Below, one piece after another: positions 15,056-23,970 of a stretch of 37,541 nucleotides of DNA. Position 1 is the stretch's first letter. The number at the start of each line of letters is the position of its first letter. The notes beneath the pieces are model-generated. The model saw only the letters and a program-made list of their open reading frames with translations, was not told where the DNA came from and ran no database searches. The translations under genes and the position numbers were made by a program. The DNA lies in assembly GCA_031277685.1 (NCBI GenBank), contig JAITLV010000262.1, positions 1 through 37,541 of the forward strand. Reading direction: 5' to 3'. Origin of the DNA: Sphingobacterium sp. (lineage in GTDB: Bacteria > Bacteroidota > Bacteroidia > Sphingobacteriales > Sphingobacteriaceae).

Positions 15056-16237
15056 TTAATAATATTTCCAAAATGTAATTTCCGCAAACCCCATATCAGT
15101 CTCAGCGGGGCTCATATAATTTTCGTAGCAAACAATACGGATGTAACGAATCTGGGGGATCGTGGTCTCAAAAATACCATTGTCACCAGCTAACCAGGCC
15201 GCTTGGGTCTGATCGGTACGGTTGAAGCCGTATAGTTTTGTCCACCCCGTCATACTTCCATCTGTGGGTTTGTCTCCTCGGCCATAGATCTCATACCGTT
15301 TCATCATCCGGTTTTCATAAGGCCAGTAATGATTAATCCGATATCTGCTCAGTTGAACTGTTTCCCCAAGATCAAAAGTTGCTCGTGCGGGTTCTGTTTT
15401 ACTTCTCAGATCAGAAGATAGACTTCTCCAGTTTCCATAGTCATCCCATTGAGTAGGCCAGATCCCATCCCAAGCGTTCTCTATGCGATAGCTGTCTCCC
15501 GGTACCATCGGTGCGTCTCCGGGTAATACCATCGCTTTAAAGAGAGACTTGTCCATAGGCTTTTCAAAAAGAGGCTTAAACTCTGTCCAATCTGTACGAA
15601 AAGTATCTATACAAAGTGTATCCGGTAAAAAGAGCGTCTGATAACGAAAAGTGCTACCTTTTTTATAATTGGTTAAAAAAATATCCTTCTTATCGGACGC
15701 GATGCGTCTCTTCACAACTTTATCTTTATTGTCTGTATATTCGAGATCAATACCATAACTTTGAATATCCGCAGTACCCCAATTGAGTTTGACAGATTCG
15801 TCACCTTGAATCTCACTGCTCAGCAAAACCCTATTCAAGAGTGTGGCTCGATATTTTTCACCGTAGGTTCTACCTGAAGCAAAACTAGAAACAGATTTAT
15901 TCCCCAGACTATTGTAGTTGATTACTTCAAAGCTATAACTTCCTTCCGACAGTGGGGCGATCAAGTGTTCAAACAATTGCTTTCCAGGAGTACGGTTAAT
16001 TGGCAATACAATGGAATCCTGCCTACTATTGATATAGATCACGGTTTTCACAATATTTGGATCCGTGGTGACCCACCAGACCAGTTTCAATCGGTTGTCA
16101 CCTGGAAATACGGTCAATGTGTCATTTTTTGCCGCATAATTCTGTTCCTTACCATTGGTAAATTCTTTATAATTATCCATTTTGCTACAAGCAAAACAGC
16201 TAAGGATTATTATGTAAAATAGTGTTATTCTTTTCAT
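15056..16237 (-). CDS. DUF4998/DUF5000-type surface lipoprotein
   Basis: Predicted surface glycan-binding lipoprotein, 393 residues from ATG 16237, which directly follows AAGGAA. The frame is open further up to 16285, overlapping the previous gene, but the signal sequence MKRITLFYIIILSCFAC starts at 16237. Cys14 or Cys17 would be lipidated. The N-terminal half reads as the DUF4998 repeat type (NRLKLVWWVTTDPNIVKTVIY; later KLNWGTADIQSYGIDLEY). The C-terminal 150 residues are discoidin-like DUF5000: KSLFKAMVLPGDAP, ATFDLGETVQLSRYRINHYW, RYEIYGRGDKPTDG and GFAEITFW. That module is shared with the next gene upstream. It probably holds the substrate next to SusC/SusD. Gaps are 10 bp upstream and 2 bp downstream. 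Confidence 0.82.
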   Translation of the reverse strand: MKRITLFYIIILSCFACSKMDNYKEFTNGKEQNYAAKNDTLTVFPGDNRLKLVWWVTTDPNIVKTVIYINSRQDSIVLPINRTPGKQLFEHLIAPLSEGSYSFEVINYNSLGNKSVSSFASGRTYGEKYRATLLNRVLLSSEIQGDESVKLNWGTADIQSYGIDLEYTDNKDKVVKRRIASDKKDIFLTNYKKGSTFRYQTLFLPDTLCIDTFRTDWTEFKPLFEKPMDKSLFKAMVLPGDAPMVPGDSYRIENAWDGIWPTQWDDYGNWRSLSSDLRSKTEPARATFDLGETVQLSRYRINHYWPYENRMMKRYEIYGRGDKPTDGSMTGWTKLYGFNRTDQTQAAWLAGDNGIFETTIPQIRYIRIVCYENYMSPAETDMGFAEITFWKYY

Positions 16238-16247
16238 TTCCTTAGGT

Positions 16248-17441
16248 TTAAAATTTATCATCCCCCCAAAAGGTAATTTCTGCAAAGTTTAGATTGGTCG
16301 TCCCCACCCAGTTTTCGAAGCATTTAATTCTGATATAACGTACTGGGGGTAGGTCTGAAGAGAAATCTCCATTATCACCCCGCAACCACGCTTCAGCATC
16401 TTCGGCCGTATAGGATTCTCCTGGTAATCCAGAAGGTTTCTTTTGTTCATAGCTGATCATTTTCACCCAACCATCCCAACTACCATCTTTTGGCGCATCT
16501 GTTCGTCCCCAAATCTCATATTTCCGCATACCACGGTCGATGTATCGATAGTAATGATTAATTCTAAAACGGCTTAATTTCGCTTTAGCACCCAAATCGA
16601 ACGTAATATGCGTAGGTTGACCATCATTCGGGGCATTTGTGCTCACGTTTAACCAATTTCCGTATGGATTATTAAAATCCGAGGACCAATTGCCGTCCCA
16701 AATAAATCGCTTTGCAATATTCCACTCTGTTGTATAGATCGGCGCGTCTCCAGGTAATGTCAGATCTTTAAATAAACTCTTATCCAACATTTTTTCGTAG
16801 AGCGGTGTCAGGCTAAAATAAGCTGTATCTGAAGAGTTGTCCCAACGATCTCTTATATATAATGCAAATTTTGTTGGTTCAGCAACCATGCCCCGGAAGG
16901 TATAATTACCTTCCTTCAAAAAACTATAATATCCATTAAATGGCTTCCATATTCCATTATCATTGGTTTCCAGCATAATTGCTAAATCAGCACCTGTGGG
17001 ATTATCATATTTAACATTCACTCCGCCAAAATCAGCCTGGTATGCAATTGTATTAAAAACTTGTTGATAAGGTGGTCGCAGCGGTTTGATGTCAACTTCC
17101 AACGGATTTGATTTTTTTTCAGACTTGCTGACAACATATAGTTTGACTTTTCTGACCATTTCATCTGGCAATCCAATAATTTCGATTCTATCGTTATATG
17201 CTGAAGATTTATATGATGCTATTTTGCCATTCTTAACGGGCACCTCTGCCAAAACATATTGTAAATTAGGGTCTTTTGGCAAATCAAATGTTAATATTGC
17301 ACCACCAGCAGTATTTTTCACCATAACATTAGACACTGGTGCTCCGACTTCGCCGTCTCCTTGCATTGGTCCATTAAACTCCTCTGTACAAGCAATGAGG
17401 AATGACGCGATCCAGCAACATATTATTATTAATTTTTTCAT
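16248..17441 (-). CDS. DUF4959/DUF5126/DUF5000 surface lipoprotein
   Basis: Predicted surface glycan-binding lipoprotein of 397 residues from ATG 17441. The frame extends upstream to 17465 over the SusD stop, but the signal sequence MKKLIIICCWIASFLIAC (lipid Cys18) begins at 17441. Three modules can be read: DUF4959 (about 35-110, GAILTFDLPKDPNLQYVLAEV), DUF5126 (about 115-225, GGVNVKYDNPTGADLAIML), and a discoidin-like DUF5000 (about 235-397, ITFDLGAKAKLSRFRINHYY, RKYEIWGRTDAPKDG, NFAEITFW). This three-part architecture is a regular companion of SusC/SusD pairs in Bacteroidota. It starts 17 bp after SusD and its C-terminal module is homologous to that of the next gene. Confidence 0.85.
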   Translation of the reverse strand: MKKLIIICCWIASFLIACTEEFNGPMQGDGEVGAPVSNVMVKNTAGGAILTFDLPKDPNLQYVLAEVPVKNGKIASYKSSAYNDRIEIIGLPDEMVRKVKLYVVSKSEKKSNPLEVDIKPLRPPYQQVFNTIAYQADFGGVNVKYDNPTGADLAIMLETNDNGIWKPFNGYYSFLKEGNYTFRGMVAEPTKFALYIRDRWDNSSDTAYFSLTPLYEKMLDKSLFKDLTLPGDAPIYTTEWNIAKRFIWDGNWSSDFNNPYGNWLNVSTNAPNDGQPTHITFDLGAKAKLSRFRINHYYRYIDRGMRKYEIWGRTDAPKDGSWDGWVKMISYEQKKPSGLPGESYTAEDAEAWLRGDNGDFSSDLPPVRYIRIKCFENWVGTTNLNFAEITFWGDDKF

Positions 17442-17458
17442 TGTGTTCTGATTTAATA

Positions 17459-19402
17459 TTACCATCCTGGATTTTGAACGAGATTCTTGTTCCGTAATAA
17501 TTCTCCATCTTCAATGGGCCACAAATAATCTCTCGGTGCAATAAATTGCTGCATAAATAAGGTTCGAGCTTGATAATATTCAACGTCCGTTTTTTTCATG
17601 ATATCCCATCCTTTTATTGGTCTATTTTGAAACAAGATTGCTTTCTTCCATCTTCTTAGATCCCAAAGACGAGAACCTTCAAATGCCAGTTCGATTTCTC
17701 GCTCTTGCTGTATGATATCTCTCAACCCATCTTTTGTTGCATATTTATTGGGACGGGTAGAATAATTCTGCCAAGATTCTTTTACGCCCTTAAGTCCAGA
17801 ACGTTGACGAATAATGTCCAGATAGTAAATAGCATCGTCCGTATTTCCTATCTCATTCAAGCATTCTGCATACAAAAGATAGAGATCAGCCAAGCGCATT
17901 TCGGGCCATGGATAAGATTCCGTTGTATAGGAGGTATTTGTCGGAGTAAACATCCAGTTGACAAACTTTTTAATCCAGTACCCTGTCTCGCTATAATACA
18001 TATCACGCTGTTTCGCCTGAGCCTGACCAAATTTCCCATGAATCTTCCATGGTGTTTTATCAGACTTATTACTATTCTGCAGCCATAAACCACCATCAAA
18101 ACCTAAGGTTCCATAGAAGCGGGGCTCACGATCAAAATTGATAGCAGCTGTTTTATATCCAACTTCTAATCGATACCTATCTTTTTCTTCAGGCGTCTTT
18201 AATTCAAATCTACCGGCATAGTCCCATGTTTTGTCTTCATCTATTGGTACTCCATTTTTCGTATAAAATCGTTCGACCATATTCAACGTCACTGAGAAAT
18301 ACGAACCAGCATAAGTCTGTTTCCCTACTGAAGGATCCATCATGTCAATTGAGGCTTTTTCCTGTAAGTCACGGTTATTGTTTTTCCCGGATCGTCCCCA
18401 AATCAGCTCACTATTCCATTTATCGGTGACAGCCCCACGAATATGCATTTGCTGTAGTGTTTCGTTACTCATTTCAAACAAACCTGGAGAAAATTGATAG
18501 AGTTTTACCCCAGCAGCTGCGTCTATTGCTTCCGAACACGCATTCGCTGCATCCTCCCATTTGGAAGCATCATAGGTCGATGGGAACAATGCCTTTCCGT
18601 CTTTATCTTTAAAACTTGCATAATCAGCATTACCATTAAAAAGCGGGCTTGCCGCTGTGGTTAATGTTTTGGCTTTTAACATCAACGCTGCGACTTTAGT
18701 AACACGCCCTGCTTCTGTTGCCATCTTTTGAATTGACACAGGCAGATCGGTAGAAGCTTCGTCCAATAAGCTTACAATATAATTGACGACATCATTGACT
18801 GCATCTCGTTTCACTTTAACAGTTTCCAGATCCACATCCATTGGTAAATTTTTATCAACGATAGGAATCGGCCCATACATGCGAAAAAGAAAGAAATGAT
18901 AATATGCTTTCAAGAATTTTGCCTCTGCAATCCAACGCTTACGCATCTGGGGATCCAAATCCAGCATTTTCGTAGGATCAGAAGCATTTTCTATAAACAC
19001 ATTACAATCCCGAATAGCATTGAAGAAATTATAGCCCGATTGTCCACCTGACCAACCGTTTACCAGGGGCGAATTGGTATTCTGCCTACCCATTGCAATC
19101 TGCCATGGCCATTGGTAGCTTTCGTGATTAAAACTCCAGGTCCAGACATCGTCTGCACCGAAAAAATAGATACTCTGCCCCTCGATCGTAGGCAACCAAG
19201 AATAGCAAGTATATAAATACCTTTCACCTTCAAATCGATTAGCAAATGCATGATCGACTGTAGCGACATTGTCCGGCATCACATCAAGATAATCCTTCAG
19301 ACAACTATTCATTGTGAGCGGCAAGCAAAGTCCAATAGACCATAGAGCTAGGTATCTTTTTATTCCTATCATACTTTTAGAAAATATTTTTTTCATCATC
19401 AT
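17459..19402 (-). CDS. SusD/RagB family nutrient-binding lipoprotein
   Basis: Outer-membrane surface lipoprotein of 647 residues that would act as the lid of the SusC channel and bind the glycan. The start is one of three consecutive ATG codons (19402, 19399, 19396). The signal peptide ends in a lipobox with Cys34 (MNSC), followed by LKDYLDVMPDN, the characteristic SusD N-terminus. TPR-like helices follow, with segments such as RDCNVFIENA, WIAEAKFLKAYYHFFLFRMYGPIPIVDKN and, near the end, LRDIIQQEREIELAFEGSRLWDLRRWK. It closes with PIEDGELLRNKNLVQNPGW. It sits 16 bp downstream of susC, the invariant partner order. Long SusD proteins of this size usually bind complex rather than simple glucans, but specificity cannot be read from sequence. 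Confidence 0.93.
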   Translation of the reverse strand: MMMKKIFSKSMIGIKRYLALWSIGLCLPLTMNSCLKDYLDVMPDNVATVDHAFANRFEGERYLYTCYSWLPTIEGQSIYFFGADDVWTWSFNHESYQWPWQIAMGRQNTNSPLVNGWSGGQSGYNFFNAIRDCNVFIENASDPTKMLDLDPQMRKRWIAEAKFLKAYYHFFLFRMYGPIPIVDKNLPMDVDLETVKVKRDAVNDVVNYIVSLLDEASTDLPVSIQKMATEAGRVTKVAALMLKAKTLTTAASPLFNGNADYASFKDKDGKALFPSTYDASKWEDAANACSEAIDAAAGVKLYQFSPGLFEMSNETLQQMHIRGAVTDKWNSELIWGRSGKNNNRDLQEKASIDMMDPSVGKQTYAGSYFSVTLNMVERFYTKNGVPIDEDKTWDYAGRFELKTPEEKDRYRLEVGYKTAAINFDREPRFYGTLGFDGGLWLQNSNKSDKTPWKIHGKFGQAQAKQRDMYYSETGYWIKKFVNWMFTPTNTSYTTESYPWPEMRLADLYLLYAECLNEIGNTDDAIYYLDIIRQRSGLKGVKESWQNYSTRPNKYATKDGLRDIIQQEREIELAFEGSRLWDLRRWKKAILFQNRPIKGWDIMKKTDVEYYQARTLFMQQFIAPRDYLWPIEDGELLRNKNLVQNPGW

Positions 19403-19418
19403 TGTGATTAGTTAGATT

Positions 19419-22400
19419 TTAGAAACCGACCTGTACACCAAAATTGAATACACGTTGAATAGGATATCCAATACCATTCCCACCCATCTCAACGTCCCAA
19501 AGTTTGAATTTACTTAGTGACCAAAGATTCATTCCATTTACATACAATCTCAAATTAGAAATATGAAAACGTTCAAGTACTTTGGGTTGGAGGGTATAAC
19601 CCAATTCGACTGTTTTCACACGCAAGAAAGCTCCATTACGCATCCACCATGTTGAAATTCGATAGTTGTTCGCAATACCTTCGGAGGAAAGTCTTGGGTA
19701 AAAAGCATAGAGATCTGGGTTTGTTTCTGACCAATGGCTATCGGCAACTGCCTGCAATAGACCTGTTTGGGTAGATGTACCTAAGAAAGGTGCTATTGCA
19801 CCGGAATTGATAAAGAAAGAAGAGCGCGCAGAACCTTGTGCGAGAGCGCTAATATCAAAACCTTTGTAGCCGTACGTAAAACTAAGTCCGTAAATAATTT
19901 CAGGAACTGTTGGATAGCCAATAGGCACTAGATCCATGTCGGAAACTTTACCATCACCGTTTACGTCATAATATTTGATATCTCCGGCCATATACGATTT
20001 ATCTCCATATTGGGACGGAGAATTAGCAACTTCCTGATCGTCTACAAAGTACCGTTCTGCAATCAAACCAAAGGTCTGATTCATCGGTTTCCCAATAAGC
20101 GAGCGATATACATTAGGCGGATAATCTGTTTCCTCGTATTTTAATATTTTATTGGTAGAATAGGTAAATGTCCCCCGAACGGTCAAAAAGCTATTGTTCA
20201 TGAAAGATTTTGTATAGTCTAAACTAGCGTCGACTCCCTGAATACGTGCTTCCCCCAAATTCGCCAAGGGAATCATAGACAATCCCATTGTTTTGGGGAT
20301 AAATGACCGTTCCTGCAAGATGTTCTTACGATGTTCTCTAAATATATCCAATTCAAGGTTAATGGTTTTAAACAAGCCTAATTCTAGTCCAAAATTTGCC
20401 TTGTAGGCTTTTTCCCATGTGATATCATAGCTTGAATATCTATTTACACTAATTCCAGACTTCGATTCATCAAAATTTTGTCCAAAAGTATAACCTCTAT
20501 TTCCATCGCCCATATTAACATCGGACATGTAATAAAACCGATCATTTACATTTCCTATCTGGTCGTTTCCAACCATACCGTAGGAGGCTCGTACTTTAAG
20601 CTTTCCGCCTGAATTTTTCAGTCCTGCAAGAAATGCCTCCTCGCCCAAGTTCCAAGCTACACCGATAGAAGGGAAAAAACCAAACCGGTTTTTGGTATAG
20701 AATCGCTCTGATCCATTATATCCGAAATTGAATTCCATTAAATAGCGACTGTCATAACCATAAGTCAAACGACCTGACAAACTAATATTTCTTTGGGGTA
20801 AAGAGGCATTCAATGTACCTGCATTGGCAGTAACGTAGTTACTGATATACCCTACAAGCATGGCTCCGACATCATGTTTCTCTTTTAAGACACTATGATA
20901 GTTAACTGCGCCTTCGAGCCAATTATAGCTATTTACATCCTTTGCATTTTCATTGTAACTCAACCACTCTTGTCCCTGTCCTTCATTCAATAACTCAAGG
21001 CCTCGAAATCCCATTTCTGGATCTATAATGGCATCATAGTAAAATGGTTTGTTTTCTCTAGATTTAGCAAAATAGGAACGTCGCTTCGTATACCCCATTA
21101 ATCTTGCGGTCAAACCTGGTAATAAAAACCCAAAGTCTTGTTCAATTTCGGCCTGCGCAAGCATATATGCTGAGTTATCTTGCTGATAGCCTGACAATGC
21201 ACTTGCATAAGGGTTATAGTAGAGTTGGCCAGACGCGTTACGCTTGTTTCCAAACAACGGATGTTTGGTAAGCGGCTCCAAACTGGCATCATAAATTGCT
21301 GGAAACATTACTGGATTGGCCTTTAAAATATTCTTAAAAACTTCTCCCCCACCACCTATTGGCCCATTGTAATCACTAAAATCCCCCTTAAGTCTAAACT
21401 TTGCTTTGGTGGATGGCGTAAATCTCAATGTGAAATCAGATAATAAACCAAATGTCCGAGCTTTGACATTCGTATTGAAGCCATTGAGATCTAATGCATT
21501 AAAAATACCATTATCAACGTTAGCCGTACCGGAAATATAATAATCGGCTTTCGCAGCACCACCGGAAATGTTAAAATTAAGTCGGCTATTCAATGTCCTA
21601 TCTTTAACCATCAAATTCATCCAATCGTTGCTTGGATAAAGAATAGGGTCTTCACCGGATTTCGTACGGTCTATTTTTTCTCTTGTATAAGTTGGCGGAG
21701 CTAGCGGATGACGTGTCAGATAGGCCTCATTTGCTAGGTTCATGTAGGTAATATTATCTGTGTATTTAAAATTGCGCGTATTGGAGGAAAGAGAGTTTTC
21801 ATACCGTACATTAAATTTAGTTTTCCCGTCAAATCCTTGTTTGGTTTTGACCAAAATCACACCATTAGCACCTCTAGCACCAAATAGAGCTGCTGCAGTA
21901 GCGTCTTTTAATATTGAAAAGCTGGCGATATCATCAGGCTGCAAACGAGCAAACTCATAAGAACTAGACTCGATTCCATTAATCAAAATCAGCGGATCTT
22001 TTTTCCCAGAACCAAAAGAGCTGACACCACGGATATAGAAATCTGCGTTGTCACGCCCTGGCTCACCACTACGTTGGTAGGCGATTATCCCCGCCACACG
22101 TCCCGCCAGCATTGTTGTCAGGTTACTCGTAGGACCTTTCAATTCTTTTGGATTAACTGTTGTCACGGCACCAACCATAGTCGATTTACGTTGGGTACCA
22201 AATGCTACAACAGCAACCTCATCCAATTGACCACTGTTCATTTCCAATACGACATTGATCTCCGTATCACCTTTGATTGCAACTTCCTTACTTTCATACC
22301 CAACAATAGTAAAAATTAGGTTTCCATTCGCAGGAGCTGAAATACTGTAACGTCCATTCGCATCAGTCTGCGTGCCGATGGTACTTTTTTCCTTGACCTT

Positions 22401-22580
22401 GACACTGACCCCAGCCAATGTTGTTGATCCGTCCTTGACCGTTCCTTTGATCGTGATGAGATTGCTTTGTCCACATACAGCACTTGTCCACATCACGAAT
22501 AGCAATACCCAAACAGTTTTCACAAAGTCTCGAAAAAGAACCTTTTCAGTTTGATTTAATTCAGGTTTGTTCATATACAT
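19419..22580 (-). CDS. SusC/RagA family TonB-linked outer-membrane transporter
   Basis: TonB-dependent beta-barrel that imports oligosaccharides with SusD. Of 1053 residues from ATG 22580; the open frame starts at TTG 22625, but the signal segment (KTVWVLLFVMWTSAVCGQ, 21-38) supports a start at 22580 or 22574. Domains in order: carboxypeptidase-like regulatory domain (about 42-113, GTVKDGSTTLAGVSVKVK to GYESKEV), TonB box (DEVAVVAFGTQ, 120-130), plug (131-250, with FYIRGVSSFG, ILINGIES and DATAAALFGARGANGVILVKTK), and a barrel ending in GVQVGF with the terminal Phe needed for assembly. No STN (FecR-sensing) domain is seen, so control by an ECF sigma/anti-sigma pair is unlikely. It leads the susC-to-end cluster after a 165-bp AT-rich gap. 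Confidence 0.95.
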   Translation of the reverse strand: MYMNKPELNQTEKVLFRDFVKTVWVLLFVMWTSAVCGQSNLITIKGTVKDGSTTLAGVSVKVKEKSTIGTQTDANGRYSISAPANGNLIFTIVGYESKEVAIKGDTEINVVLEMNSGQLDEVAVVAFGTQRKSTMVGAVTTVNPKELKGPTSNLTTMLAGRVAGIIAYQRSGEPGRDNADFYIRGVSSFGSGKKDPLILINGIESSSYEFARLQPDDIASFSILKDATAAALFGARGANGVILVKTKQGFDGKTKFNVRYENSLSSNTRNFKYTDNITYMNLANEAYLTRHPLAPPTYTREKIDRTKSGEDPILYPSNDWMNLMVKDRTLNSRLNFNISGGAAKADYYISGTANVDNGIFNALDLNGFNTNVKARTFGLLSDFTLRFTPSTKAKFRLKGDFSDYNGPIGGGGEVFKNILKANPVMFPAIYDASLEPLTKHPLFGNKRNASGQLYYNPYASALSGYQQDNSAYMLAQAEIEQDFGFLLPGLTARLMGYTKRRSYFAKSRENKPFYYDAIIDPEMGFRGLELLNEGQGQEWLSYNENAKDVNSYNWLEGAVNYHSVLKEKHDVGAMLVGYISNYVTANAGTLNASLPQRNISLSGRLTYGYDSRYLMEFNFGYNGSERFYTKNRFGFFPSIGVAWNLGEEAFLAGLKNSGGKLKVRASYGMVGNDQIGNVNDRFYYMSDVNMGDGNRGYTFGQNFDESKSGISVNRYSSYDITWEKAYKANFGLELGLFKTINLELDIFREHRKNILQERSFIPKTMGLSMIPLANLGEARIQGVDASLDYTKSFMNNSFLTVRGTFTYSTNKILKYEETDYPPNVYRSLIGKPMNQTFGLIAERYFVDDQEVANSPSQYGDKSYMAGDIKYYDVNGDGKVSDMDLVPIGYPTVPEIIYGLSFTYGYKGFDISALAQGSARSSFFINSGAIAPFLGTSTQTGLLQAVADSHWSETNPDLYAFYPRLSSEGIANNYRISTWWMRNGAFLRVKTVELGYTLQPKVLERFHISNLRLYVNGMNLWSLSKFKLWDVEMGGNGIGYPIQRVFNFGVQVGF

Positions 22581-22693
22581 AACGGTTTGCCTAGAAAAGG
22601 CATAATTGGTTTTTTTACTATTCAAAAAAAAGATATATTTTTTGAATAAACAAGTATTTTTTAATTTTTTTTAAAAATTAAAAAGAAAACAAA

Positions 22694-22710
22694 TTATTTT
22701 ATTAAAATAA
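22694..22710. promoter_or_regulatory. AT-rich palindrome upstream of susC, candidate operator
   Basis: TTATTTTA-T-TAAAATAA is a perfect 8+1+8 inverted repeat in the gap between the MFS gene and susC. The 13-mer TTTTATTAAAATA (22697-22709) inside it also occurs within the 50-bp palindrome at 25232-25281. The region is extremely AT-rich, so chance similarity is a real possibility. Confidence 0.35.
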
Positions 22711-22745
22711 AAAGATATTGTAATAAAATAATTTATCAATAAAAT

Positions 22746-23939
22746 CTACTTTGACAGGAATTTATATGCGAACCGTGCATAAATAAAAATACCCAAATAA
22801 CATAAAGCGGGTATAATAAAAGCCACCTCCCAGCCCAGCCCATCTTTTAGACTCCCCTGAGCATAAGTAAGTATGGCTCCGCCCGTAATTGCCGTTGACA
22901 AGATACCCGACGCCTGCCCAGTATTTTCTCCCATTCCTTCAATTGAGAGGCTAAAAATTGAAGCAAACATCACCGAGTTACAAAATCCACAAAAGACAAG
23001 AAGCAATACGGACCAAAGCCCGGCTGTAGCAATAGAAAAAAGCACAGCGACAAATGCGAGCCCTGATAATACCATTAGCAATTTAGCAACTTTGACATAA
23101 CGTAGATAACATGCTCCCGCAAGCCGTCCAATTAACATTCCACCCCAATAATACGAGACAAAATAATTTGCACTGGATTCAGACATACCCAATCTATCCG
23201 CCGTATAGTTTGTTAAAAACGTCCCGATTGCAACTTCAGCCCCCACATAAAGGAATAAAGCAAGTACACCAAATCTAAGCCGCGGATATCGTTGTAACGT
23301 ATCTACTAGCGAAAGTTTGATCCGTCCCCCATCAATTTGAGCATCCGGAAGCCTAAGTTTCCAAATTACGAGCGCTATCAACAACAATACAAAAGCGATC
23401 ATCAAATAGGGAATGACAAGCGCCTGCGAGGAATCAACTGCTCCCTCAATCTTTGACAGAATAAAATGTGCACCAAACAAAGGTGCCAGTGTTGTACCGA
23501 GAGAACCAATACCCTGAATCAGTGTCAATCTAGCCGCAGCCGTTTCAGGTGTACCCAATACTGTAATATATGGGTTTGCTGAAACCTGCAATAACACAAT
23601 CCCTATTGCAACAACAAATAACGCACACAAAAACAAATGATATTCATGAAGCATGGCCGAGGGAAAAAAGAGCATTGCCCCAACAGAAGCCAAGAGAAAT
23701 CCAATGATCATCCCTTTTTTATACCCTATACGCATCAGCATTTTCCCTGCCGGAATAGATACAAAACCATAGGTTAGGTAAAAGTAAAACTGTACCAAGG
23801 AGGATTGCGCATAATTCAAATGAAAGCCTTGTTTAAAATAGGGGACTAATGTATCATTCAACACTGTCACAAATCCCATCATAAAGTAAAGGACACCTAA
23901 ACAAATCAGTGCCCCAAGATATACCCGTTGGTTATTCAT
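22746..23939 (-). CDS. Sugar MFS transporter (FucP/NagP-like)
   Basis: Inner-membrane proton-coupled sugar importer of 397 residues with about 12 hydrophobic segments. Motifs of the FucP-type family are visible: GFVTVLNDTLVPYFKQ near the N-terminus, QFYFYLTYGFVSIPAGKMLMRIGYKKG (segment II to the loop), LLQVSANPYITVLG, and AARLTLIQGIGSLGTTLAPLFG. In Bacteroidota, members of this family carry fucose, glucose/galactose, mannose or N-acetylglucosamine. Next to an AGE epimerase an N-acetylhexosamine or hexose is a reasonable guess, but it is not proven. It follows the epimerase by 31 bp, so the two form a catabolic pair. The susC start lies 165 bp further down. Confidence 0.9.
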   Translation of the reverse strand: MNNQRVYLGALICLGVLYFMMGFVTVLNDTLVPYFKQGFHLNYAQSSLVQFYFYLTYGFVSIPAGKMLMRIGYKKGMIIGFLLASVGAMLFFPSAMLHEYHLFLCALFVVAIGIVLLQVSANPYITVLGTPETAAARLTLIQGIGSLGTTLAPLFGAHFILSKIEGAVDSSQALVIPYLMIAFVLLLIALVIWKLRLPDAQIDGGRIKLSLVDTLQRYPRLRFGVLALFLYVGAEVAIGTFLTNYTADRLGMSESSANYFVSYYWGGMLIGRLAGACYLRYVKVAKLLMVLSGLAFVAVLFSIATAGLWSVLLLVFCGFCNSVMFASIFSLSIEGMGENTGQASGILSTAITGGAILTYAQGSLKDGLGWEVAFIIPALCYLGIFIYARFAYKFLSK

Positions 23940-23970
23940 AGCTAGTTTAAATTGGTAGATAGGTTAACTT

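Noticed and set aside
9341..15071. CRISPR-like or DNA-level tandem repeats suggested by the four similar genes
   Set aside because: The similarity is at the protein level over whole genes; no short regularly spaced repeats occur.
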